Assembly (NCBI GenBank): GCA_900319385.1
Contig: ONOG01000005.1
Coordinates: forward strand, 1-64,000
Reading direction: 5' to 3'
Origin: an uncultured Prevotellaceae bacterium
GTDB taxonomy: Bacteria > Bacteroidota > Bacteroidia > Bacteroidales > Bacteroidaceae
DNA: 64,000 bases
Within the stretch, counting starts at the first letter, position 1. Every line of letters starts with the position of its first letter. The position numbers and the translations under genes are program-made. Of this stretch, positions 52,413 through 59,185 are shown one piece after another. The notes beneath the pieces were generated by a model, which did not search any database, was not told the DNA's origin, and was given only the letters and a program-made list of their open reading frames with translations.

Positions 52413-54113
52413 ATGAAAAAAATTTTTTATTATGCTGCCGCAATAGTATCATTGACAATGATGGCAGCCTGCAACTCAAACGACAGTATTGAAGAATCTT
52501 TATCACCAGGCAGAAAACAACGTGCGCTAACCATTACTCAGAACGTAGAAGTGATGGCAGTACCACGAACTACCCAACTGATTGACAAAGGCGAGGACGG
52601 TCTAGGTGCTTCTTGGGAAATGGGTGACATAATGAGCGTCTATAACAAAACCTATCCTGCTTCAGGCTACGAGAATGTCACAGCATCGTCAAGTACAAAG
52701 AACACCACATTTACCGGCATGGTAACGTGTGAGCAAGGCGACATACTCCGTTTCTTCTATCCTGCCATTGGCAGCGAAGGCTCTGTAACAGGTACGGCGG
52801 GTAACCTCACTCTTAATTTAGCCAATCAGAATGGTACACTGGAGAACATTCAACAGCATTATGATTTCAACTATGGAGAAGCCACTGTAACAGATGTCAC
52901 AGATGAGACAGCCACCGCAAATGCTGGAACGACTGACAACCTGATGGCTATTTGCAAATTCAACTTTAAATGCGACGGAGCCTATCTCAAAAGCATTAAA
53001 AGCGTTGACATTGCAGGCGTAGCTACCACGGCAACATTCTCGCTTTCGGCACGCAATACACCCGAGTTAACTCCTGGCGAAATCTCCACACTAAATGTCG
53101 CCTGTGGCAGTAACGACAAATACATTTATGTTGCTCTCTTCCCGGGAGCCACCACGCCGACGTTTACTGTTACTACAAACGAAGGAATCTATGAAGGCTC
53201 TTTACCCTCATCAACACTTGTAGCAGGCAAGTACTACAACGTAACTGTCAGCACAACACGTACAGGCGATGCCCCTCCTTCAGATGATTACGTAGAGGTT
53301 TGTGGAGTCAAGTGGGCAAGAGGAAATCTCATGTATGACCCTGTTAATGGAGGCGACGCTGGCTTTATGGAAAACTGGCGCATCGCACCAGAACAATGGT
53401 ATTATGTTAGTTCATTGACAGAATCTGCAAAAGACAACTTTAACGGGTTGTATTTGGGAGAAGAAGCATATAGTTCTAACATATATGGTTGGGCTGGAAG
53501 AACTGAAGACTACTCAGCACGCTTATTTTATTATTATAATAATTGGTATGAAACAAATAGTTTTGAGTATGCGAACAGAGGCGATGTAGCATATTGGGCT
53601 TCTCATGGAAAATATCGTCTGCCTACTTCTACAGAAATTAGTTTTTTAATAAACATCGCATCTTATCAGTATGGATATATTGAATCCAATGGGACAAGGA
53701 TTCAAGGTGTTTTGTTTACGACTCCAAACGGTGAAAGAGTCACCAATAAAACCTCTATTAGATTGGAAGAAAGTCAATTGAAAAACGGGGTATTCTTTCC
53801 TTTTGCAGGACGAGTATATGTAGAAGAAGTATATAATAGGGAAACTAGAGTTTCTAATTATACATCTCCCGAATTACAAGAAACGAATGTTTCTGGCTAT
53901 TATTATGGTTCTATTGATTCAAGTATTGGTAATGGGGCGAATAATGCGTATCATACTTCTTCAATTAACGTAGGACTATCTATTACTTCATCCAAACTCG
54001 GAACAGAAATTCCAAAATGTAAATTTATTTCACAATCTTCATCGTCGGCTAGTTATGGTACTGTAACCTACAGTATATATAGAAATAAAATTCGTCCTGT
54101 TTTGTGCGAATAA
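52413..54113 (+). CDS. Fimbrillin-like lipoprotein with C-terminal lectin-like domain
   Basis: 566 residues. Lipobox at Cys 20 (MMAACNSND). Residues about 40-285 follow the fimbrillin family plan (WEMGDIMSVYNK; GDILRFFYPAIG; LMAICKFNFKC; YIYVALFPGA; GKYYNVTVST). The C-terminal half (about 295-566: VCGVKWARGNLMYDP ... HGKYRLPTSTEISFLI ... GVFFPFAGRVYV) matches domains seen at the ends of many exported Bacteroidota proteins. The DNA becomes much more AT-rich from about 53400, so this half probably came by exchange. Likely displayed on the cell surface. Confidence 0.8.
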   Translation: MKKIFYYAAAIVSLTMMAACNSNDSIEESLSPGRKQRALTITQNVEVMAVPRTTQLIDKGEDGLGASWEMGDIMSVYNKTYPASGYENVTASSSTKNTTFTGMVTCEQGDILRFFYPAIGSEGSVTGTAGNLTLNLANQNGTLENIQQHYDFNYGEATVTDVTDETATANAGTTDNLMAICKFNFKCDGAYLKSIKSVDIAGVATTATFSLSARNTPELTPGEISTLNVACGSNDKYIYVALFPGATTPTFTVTTNEGIYEGSLPSSTLVAGKYYNVTVSTTRTGDAPPSDDYVEVCGVKWARGNLMYDPVNGGDAGFMENWRIAPEQWYYVSSLTESAKDNFNGLYLGEEAYSSNIYGWAGRTEDYSARLFYYYNNWYETNSFEYANRGDVAYWASHGKYRLPTSTEISFLINIASYQYGYIESNGTRIQGVLFTTPNGERVTNKTSIRLEESQLKNGVFFPFAGRVYVEEVYNRETRVSNYTSPELQETNVSGYYYGSIDSSIGNGANNAYHTSSINVGLSITSSKLGTEIPKCKFISQSSSSASYGTVTYSIYRNKIRPVLCE

Positions 54114-54136
54114 AACTTAAACAATAATAATAAAGA

Positions 54137-55267
54137 ATGGAAAAGAATTTTTTTGATACTACCAGCATAGCCTGTAGAGAGCGCGTCCACTCTGCTGTCA
54201 TAGGATGGATGTTGTCAGACGGGTGTACCGCTCTCACAACAGGCCAAAAGCTGGATATACTCTGCGGTCTCTTTCACGTGAAGAACAAACCAAAGAATGT
54301 AAAGAATATAGAAGTACGCTTAGAGTGGAATAACATTGACATTCTCATCATCACTACCAGCAGCCAGGGCTCCTGCTGCTGGGTAGTGGAGAATAAATTG
54401 AAATCTTCACAGCATGACAATCAGTTAGACAAATATGAAAGCATCATCAATAAAGATTTTTTCTCTTATAACCATCATTTTCTGCTCTTGTCGCTGACAG
54501 AGGAACATCCAATATGCACATCACAAAACTGGGAAAAAGCCACATACGAAGACTTGAGCATTTTGCTTAGTTCTGCTTTGAAGGCTACGACAAAGATTGA
54601 TACTCACTTTTGCATATTGCGTGAATATCTTGAATGCATCCAACAACTAGGATATGCTCTGAACTCCTTCCTGACGAAACCAGAATTATATCCGGAGGTT
54701 TTTGTCAACGGCAACAAGGCGCAAGGCTATAAAAAGCCCCTTTCTTCCTCTGTCATGTATGCAGATTATATTTCCGAGTGTGGTCTTGAAACCATTTTCC
54801 AGAAGGCATTGTTCAGAAAACTTTCAGAACAGTTAATAAAGAGGAACAAAAAAATCATACCGACCTATCCTATCATTGGTGAAACTCATGGTAATGCAGA
54901 AATTGCATTTGCCCACATATTAGTTCCATATCCCAATAAGAAAGATGAGGTCTATATTGATATTTCGTTTCAAGGTGGCACTTTTAAAGTGGCTATATAT
55001 AAAGATTACAACAAACCTACGCCTCAGGCAAAACTGGTCATAAATACAATCTGGTTGCCCATCTTGCAATCATTTGCAAAGAGTAACACAGGTTGGAAAC
55101 TTCAGACAGGAGCCAAGCCTCGGGTGGCAGTGACAAAACACATAGACAATAATTGGTACAAAACAGACTTTTGTACAATGCTTAAAGCATGGGAAACAGG
55201 ATTGAGTGAAGCAATAAAAGTGAAGGATGATATCATTGCGGCTGCAAAAGCAGTAAAATATCCGTAG
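54137..55267 (+). CDS. PD-(D/E)XK nuclease-family protein
   Basis: 376 residues, no signal peptide. N-terminal motif ACRERVHSAVIGWML, then D68 in EWNNIDILIIT and E85-x-K87 in WVVENKLKS followed by a Gln and Tyr (DNQLDKYE): the arrangement of the PDDEXK_4 superfamily. The rest is helical with a beta-rich part near 250-300. Such orphan nucleases occur in defence islands and mobile elements; a role in defence is only inferred. The gene is AT-rich like the end of its upstream neighbour, 23 bases away, and unlike the rest of the window. A terminator-like hairpin is at 55304. Confidence 0.82.
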   Translation: MEKNFFDTTSIACRERVHSAVIGWMLSDGCTALTTGQKLDILCGLFHVKNKPKNVKNIEVRLEWNNIDILIITTSSQGSCCWVVENKLKSSQHDNQLDKYESIINKDFFSYNHHFLLLSLTEEHPICTSQNWEKATYEDLSILLSSALKATTKIDTHFCILREYLECIQQLGYALNSFLTKPELYPEVFVNGNKAQGYKKPLSSSVMYADYISECGLETIFQKALFRKLSEQLIKRNKKIIPTYPIIGETHGNAEIAFAHILVPYPNKKDEVYIDISFQGGTFKVAIYKDYNKPTPQAKLVINTIWLPILQSFAKSNTGWKLQTGAKPRVAVTKHIDNNWYKTDFCTMLKAWETGLSEAIKVKDDIIAAAKAVKYP

Positions 55268-55303
55268 GATTATAGTAAATTAGTTAATATAGTAGTAAGG
55301 CGT

Positions 55304-55344
55304 GCGGCATCCGTTTCAAACAGATACCGCCCGTTGTCTTTTTT
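55304..55344 (+). terminator. Probable terminator after the nuclease gene
   Basis: GCGGCATC (55304-55311) pairs with GATACCGC (55323-55330) with one C-A mismatch, followed 8 bases later by six T. Confidence 0.5.
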
Positions 55345-55394
55345 AAGATTATTTGCTGAAAAGTTAAAAAAATGTAAAAAATTTAACGAAATTG

Positions 55395-55426
55395 TTTGGG
55401 GGTATCAATGAAAAAGCATACCTTTG
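55395..55426 (+). promoter_or_regulatory. Promoter of the 55471 lipoprotein gene
   Basis: TTTG (55395-55398), 20 bases, TACCTTTG (55419-55426). Predicted start near 55433, 38 bases before the ATG. Confidence 0.75.
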
Positions 55427-55470
55427 CAGCGACAACCTAATTGTTTCACCCTTAAAACCCTAAGAGAATT

Positions 55471-55872
55471 ATGAAGAAAGTATTGATTGGAATGCTCGCA
55501 CTGCTCATGGCAGTCGGCTTCACCGCATGCACAAGCGGCACACCCTCGATGGAGGACCTCGTAGCCTCGGCTAAGAAAGACGGTGCCAGCTGGACCGTTG
55601 ACCAGTGGAAGGACGCCTTCCGCGACATGGCTATCAATGTAAAACCGATGATGGTTGAGACTCAGGAAGCCATGAAACTGGTTGAGACCGACCCCACCAA
55701 GGCCATGGAAATGATTGAGAACATCCAGAAGAAGTACGGCGACGTAGAAAAACTGATGGACGAATTCAACAAGGCCGCTTCAGCTACGGAAAACGGTAAG
55801 AAGGTAGCAGACGACGAAGAGTTTGGGAAGAAACTGTTCGAGGAACTCGGCATTCCAGACCTCGACATGTAG
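55471..55872 (+). CDS. Small helical lipoprotein
   Basis: 133 residues. Lipobox at Cys 20 (VGFTACTSG). The mature part is predicted almost fully helical (MEDLVASAKKDGASWTVDQW; WKDAFRDMAINVKPMMVET; NIQKKYGDVEKLMDEFNKAA). Family unnamed to me; a decayed copy lies at 50354. It stands alone with a full promoter and a strong terminator, so it is probably well expressed. Function unknown. Confidence 0.85.
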   Translation: MKKVLIGMLALLMAVGFTACTSGTPSMEDLVASAKKDGASWTVDQWKDAFRDMAINVKPMMVETQEAMKLVETDPTKAMEMIENIQKKYGDVEKLMDEFNKAASATENGKKVADDEEFGKKLFEELGIPDLDM

Positions 55873-55901
55873 TAGCCGACTCTCCATTTCATTCCCCTCA
55901 A

Positions 55902-55937
55902 AGCGGCTGGTGCACACTGCACCAGCCGCTTTTTTTC
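55902..55937 (+). terminator. Terminator after the small lipoprotein gene
   Basis: AGCGGCTGGTGCA (55902-55914) and its exact complement (55918-55930), a 13-bp stem with 3-base loop, followed by a T-run. Confidence 0.85.
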
Positions 55938-55985
55938 GCTAAATGCCCTTTTTATCGGTGTTTTATACAAAAAAAGTGCGAATTG

Positions 55986-56017
55986 TTTGGTCATGTCCGC
56001 AAAAGTCCGTACCTTTG
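55986..56017 (+). promoter_or_regulatory. Promoter of the initiator tRNA gene
   Basis: TTTG (55986-55989), 20 bases, TACCTTTG (56010-56017); start near 56024, 26 bases before the tRNA. Confidence 0.75.
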
Positions 56018-56049
56018 CACTCGCTAAACAAAAATAGCACATACAACAT

Positions 56050-56122
56050 CGCGGAGTGGAGCAGTTGGTAGCTCGCCAGGCTCATAACCTGGAGGTCGCA
56101 TGTTCGAGTCCTGCCTCCGCAA
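56050..56122 (+). tRNA. Initiator tRNA-Met (CAU)
   Basis: 73 nt without encoded CCA. Acceptor CGCGGAG with CTCCGCA leaves the C1-A72 mismatch that marks initiator tRNAs. D-stem GAGC/GCTC, anticodon loop CTCATAA. Two oddities: the T-stem GCATG/CCTGC has a T-C mismatch at 52-62 (base 56101), and the anticodon stem (CCAGG/CCTGG) has only two of the usual three G-C pairs near the loop. Confidence 0.9.
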
Positions 56123-56308
56123 CTATTTACGGACGAAGCATCCCGACACAGGGTGTTTCGTTTTGTTTTATTGCATCTGCCAATCTGGCGAAGGCGGTGT
56201 GCCGACAACAAACCCGCAAAGCCCGACCTGCATCTCCACACATGATGGTCGAAACTCGGTTGATAGGCAAAGAATTGCCGCTTCCTCCAAACATTAAACT
56301 CGTCCGAT

Positions 56309-56421
56309 GTTCGGCATAAACTCAAAATATCATTGAAATTTGCAAGAATATCACTGATATTTGTAGAAATATCAATGGAATTTGTAAAAATATCACTGAT
56401 ATTTTGAGTTTTATCCGCACA
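56309..56421. repeat. Copy D of the 4 x 21-bp palindromic element, opposite orientation
   Basis: Units at 56325-56340, 56346-56361, 56367-56382 and 56388-56403 with spacers TGCAA, TGTAG, TGTAA. The spacer and GGAATTTGTA pattern match the reverse complement of copies A and B. Flanks are partly inverted (TGTTCGGCATAAACTCA; TTGAGTTTTATCCGCACA). Confidence 0.85.
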
Positions 56422-56632
56422 ACTGCGCTGTATTCGCCGCAATCTGGTTGAATCTTTGACGCCGACCGACTGGTTTTCGGCGACCGACTCTGCGCATGGT
56501 TGGTGGGGAACTTTGATCACTTCATCATCACTTTGGCTCTGCCGAAGTTAGCCGCTTCGCGGAGTCCTTTGGGGAGATAAATTTCCCGTCGTCGCAAACT
56601 GCGCTACGATTTCGCGCGGTCGCTCGGGAATA

Positions 56633-56661
56633 AAAATGTGAAAAAAACATTTTCACATTTT
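56633..56661. promoter_or_regulatory. 12-bp palindrome overlapping the -33 box
   Basis: AAAATGTGAAAA (56633-56644) is inverted exactly at 56650-56661; GGAATA/TATTCC outside extends it. TTTG at 56659-56662, the likely -33 box, lies in the right arm. Confidence 0.55.
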
Positions 56662-56689
56662 GTATTCCGCTCACTTAATCGTAACTTTG
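56659..56689 (+). promoter_or_regulatory. Promoter of the rhodanese/MBL gene
   Basis: TTTG (56659-56662), 19 bases, TAACTTTG (56682-56689). Start near 56696, 13 bases before ATG 56709. Confidence 0.65.
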
Positions 56690-56708
56690 TGCGGATAAAT
56701 AACACCGA

Positions 56709-57776
56709 ATGAAACAGATGAAGAACTTTTTTGCGATGCTTCTGGCGATGATGGGCATTACGAGTGCCTGCAGCCAGGAGAATTTCGAGAGCCGCGAGGT
56801 GGGCGACTTTGCCCGGCTCGCCGACAGCTGCGACGTGGTCGTGCTCGACGTGCGCACGGCAGAGGAATTTGCCGAGGGACACCTGGACGGCGCCGTGAAC
56901 ATTGACGTCAAGAAGGGTGACTTCGGCGAACGGACGGATGCCCTGCTGCCGAAGGACAAGACCATCGCCCTGTACTGCAAGACGGGCCGGAGGGCCAAGC
57001 TGGCTGCGGTGCAACTGGTGGGCAAGGGCTACCGCGTGGTCAGCCTGAAGGGCGGCATCGAGGCCTGGAAAGAGGTGTCGATGCCGGTGACGACCGACGC
57101 ACACGAGCGCGACGTGTTCACCACTCCAGGCGGCAAAACGGTGAAGATCTACGCCCTGATGCACGCGAGCATCCGCATCGTCTTTGACGGCACGGAAATC
57201 GAGATTGACCCCGTGCGACAGCTGGGCGACCGCACGACGGACTACGCTGCGCTGCCCCAGGCCGACTACCTGTTGGTCACTCACGAGCATGGCGACCACT
57301 TCGATGCCGACGTCTTGAAGCAGCTCACGAAGGTGGGCACCCGCCTCGTCTGCAACCAGCGTGTGCAGACGCTGAACGGCGGCTGGGGACTCGTCATGAA
57401 GAACGGCGAGCGTGAGCAGCTGGCCGATGGCATCACGGTCGAGGCTGTGCCGGCCTACAACACGACGGCGGGCCGCGAGCAGTTCCACCCCAAGGGTCGC
57501 GACAACGGCTACATCCTCACGCTCGACGGCCTGCGCATCTACATCGCCGGCGACACGGAGGACACGCCCGAGATGGCCGACGTGCGCGACATCGACATCG
57601 CCTTCCTGCCCTGCAACCAGCCTTACACCATGACGCCCGACCAGCTCGTGCGTGCGGCACGTGTCATCCGCCCGAAGGTGCTCTTCCCCTATCATTACGG
57701 CCAGACCGACGTGAACGGCCTTCCTGCCCTGCTCAAGGCAGACGGCATCGACGTGCGGATTCGCCACTACGAATAA
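56709..57776 (+). CDS. Lipoprotein fusing rhodanese and metallo-beta-lactamase domains
   Basis: 355 residues. Lipobox at Cys 21 (ITSACSQ). Residues about 30-130 form a rhodanese domain (VVVLDVRTAEEFAEGHLDGA) with the active Cys in LYCKTGRRAK near 90. Residues about 145-355 form a metallo-beta-lactamase fold with THEHGDHFD near 191-199, HPKGRDNGYI and AGDTEDTPEM, like UlaG/YtnP-type zinc hydrolases. A thiosulfate or persulfide role is suggested by the fusion, but no substrate is proven. A palindrome over the -33 box suggests repression. Confidence 0.88.
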   Translation: MKQMKNFFAMLLAMMGITSACSQENFESREVGDFARLADSCDVVVLDVRTAEEFAEGHLDGAVNIDVKKGDFGERTDALLPKDKTIALYCKTGRRAKLAAVQLVGKGYRVVSLKGGIEAWKEVSMPVTTDAHERDVFTTPGGKTVKIYALMHASIRIVFDGTEIEIDPVRQLGDRTTDYAALPQADYLLVTHEHGDHFDADVLKQLTKVGTRLVCNQRVQTLNGGWGLVMKNGEREQLADGITVEAVPAYNTTAGREQFHPKGRDNGYILTLDGLRIYIAGDTEDTPEMADVRDIDIAFLPCNQPYTMTPDQLVRAARVIRPKVLFPYHYGQTDVNGLPALLKADGIDVRIRHYE

Positions 57777-57795
57777 TTTTTTTTAGGAGAAACGC

Positions 57796-57826
57796 TTTGT
57801 ATTGTGCCGCGATAGTCGTATCTTCG
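57796..57826 (+). promoter_or_regulatory. Promoter of the deoxynucleoside kinase gene
   Basis: TTTG (57796-57799), 19 bases, TATCTTCG (57819-57826), one mismatch from TAnnTTTG. Start near 57833, 28 bases before the ATG. Confidence 0.6.
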
Positions 57827-57860
57827 CAACCGAAAACCAACCACGCAGTTTAACACCGTC

Positions 57861-58484
57861 ATGCATATAGCAGTAGCAGGAAACATGGGGAGCGGCAAGA
57901 CGACGCTGACCACGCTGCTGGCCGACCACTACGGCTGGACACCGTTCTTCGAACAGGTGGACGACAACCCGTATCTGGACGACTACTACAAGGACATTCC
58001 CCGCTGGTCGTTCGCGATGGAAGTGTTCTTCCTGCGCCACCGCTTCAAGGACCTGATGCGCATACAAGACGATGGCGTGACCTACATTCAGGACCGCAGC
58101 ATCTACGAGGGTGTGTATGTGTTCACCGCCAACAACTGGCGCATGGGCAACCTGTCGGACCGCGACTATCGGACGTATATGGACCTGTTCGACCTGATGA
58201 TGTCGTTGGTGCGCATTCCGGACCTGATGATCTACCTGCGCGCCTCGGTTCCCCATCTCGTGGCCAACATACAGAAGCGCGGCCGTGGCTACGAGCAGAC
58301 CATCCAGCTGGAATATCTGGAAAACCTGAACAAGCTGTACGAGGAATTCATCTACCATCAGTACAAGGGCCGCGTGCTGACCATCGACGTCGATCACATC
58401 GACTACCTGCACAATCCCGAGGACTTGGCCGCCATCCTCGACAAGATCGACGGCCTGCTCTACGGACTGTTCCCCGAGAAATAA
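57861..58484 (+). CDS. Deoxynucleoside kinase, paralog 1
   Basis: 207 residues. P-loop GNMGSGKTT at residues 7-15, the family motif YIQDRSIYEG near 74, and the lid region RGRGYEQTIQLEYLE. It phosphorylates deoxynucleosides (purine or pyrimidine specificity not clear from sequence). A close paralog follows after 79 bases; in lactobacilli two tandem genes of this family form a heterodimeric dAK/dGK, a possibility here. Confidence 0.92.
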   Translation: MHIAVAGNMGSGKTTLTTLLADHYGWTPFFEQVDDNPYLDDYYKDIPRWSFAMEVFFLRHRFKDLMRIQDDGVTYIQDRSIYEGVYVFTANNWRMGNLSDRDYRTYMDLFDLMMSLVRIPDLMIYLRASVPHLVANIQKRGRGYEQTIQLEYLENLNKLYEEFIYHQYKGRVLTIDVDHIDYLHNPEDLAAILDKIDGLLYGLFPEK

Positions 58485-58496
58485 CTGGCTTTCGCC

Positions 58497-58560
58497 ATTT
58501 TTAATTTTTCACTGATCACTTTTCATTTTTCACTTTTAACTTTTCACTTTTCACTTATAA
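58497..58560 (+). repeat. Period-7 array between the deoxynucleoside kinase genes
   Basis: Several TTTTCAC / TTTTAAC heptamers in tandem. Confidence 0.7.
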
Positions 58561-58563
58561 GTC

Positions 58564-59178
58564 ATGCACATCGCAGTTGCCGGAAACATTGGCTGTGGCA
58601 AGACCACACTCACGCGCCTGCTGGCCGAGCGCTATGGCTGGGAGCCGCGCTTCGAACCCGTGGACAACAATCCCTACCTCTCCGATTTCTATGCCGACAT
58701 GTCGCGCTGGTCGTTCAACCTGCAGATATACTTCCTCAACAAACGCTTCAAAGAGGTGGTGGAGATTTCGAAGCAGGACAAATACATCATCCAGGACCGC
58801 ACAATCTTCGAGGACGCACGCATCTTTGCCGTCAACCTGCACAACCAGGGCATGATGTCCGACCGCGATTTCGCAAACTACAGCGACCTGTTCGACCTGA
58901 TGATGTCTCTGGTCAAGTTGCCCGACCTCATGATCTATATCCGCTCCAGCATCCCCACCCTCGTGCAGCAGATTCAGAAGCGCGGACGCGAATATGAACA
59001 GACCATCCGCATCGACTATCTGCAGGGACTTTCGAACCTCTACGAGGCGTGGATTGAGACCTACAAGGGCCCACTCATCATCATCGACGGCGACACGGTA
59101 AAGTTCGGCGAAAACCCGCTGGACTTTCAGCGCGTGACCGACATGATCGACGCCAAACTCTTCGGACTTTTCTCCTGA
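58564..59178 (+). CDS. Deoxynucleoside kinase, paralog 2
   Basis: 204 residues. P-loop GNIGCGKTT, motif YIIQDRTIFEDA and lid RGREYEQTIRIDYLQ align throughout with the preceding gene (start MHIAVAGN in both). Differences cluster around the substrate pocket (FEPVDNNPYLSDFY; SFNLQIYFL), so the two may differ in specificity. Separated by a 7-bp repeat array; the GH2 gene follows after 7 bases. Confidence 0.92.
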   Translation: MHIAVAGNIGCGKTTLTRLLAERYGWEPRFEPVDNNPYLSDFYADMSRWSFNLQIYFLNKRFKEVVEISKQDKYIIQDRTIFEDARIFAVNLHNQGMMSDRDFANYSDLFDLMMSLVKLPDLMIYIRSSIPTLVQQIQKRGREYEQTIRIDYLQGLSNLYEAWIETYKGPLIIIDGDTVKFGENPLDFQRVTDMIDAKLFGLFS

Positions 59179-59185
59179 CACAAGC

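Larger units (their letters stand above)
56123..56708. other. Intergenic region with copy D and an inverted repeat at the next promoter
   Basis: No gene supported. Contains copy D of the 21-bp element (56309-56421), further sequence without clear features to about 56620, and a 12-bp palindrome at 56633-56661 that reaches the promoter of the rhodanese gene. Confidence 0.65.
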
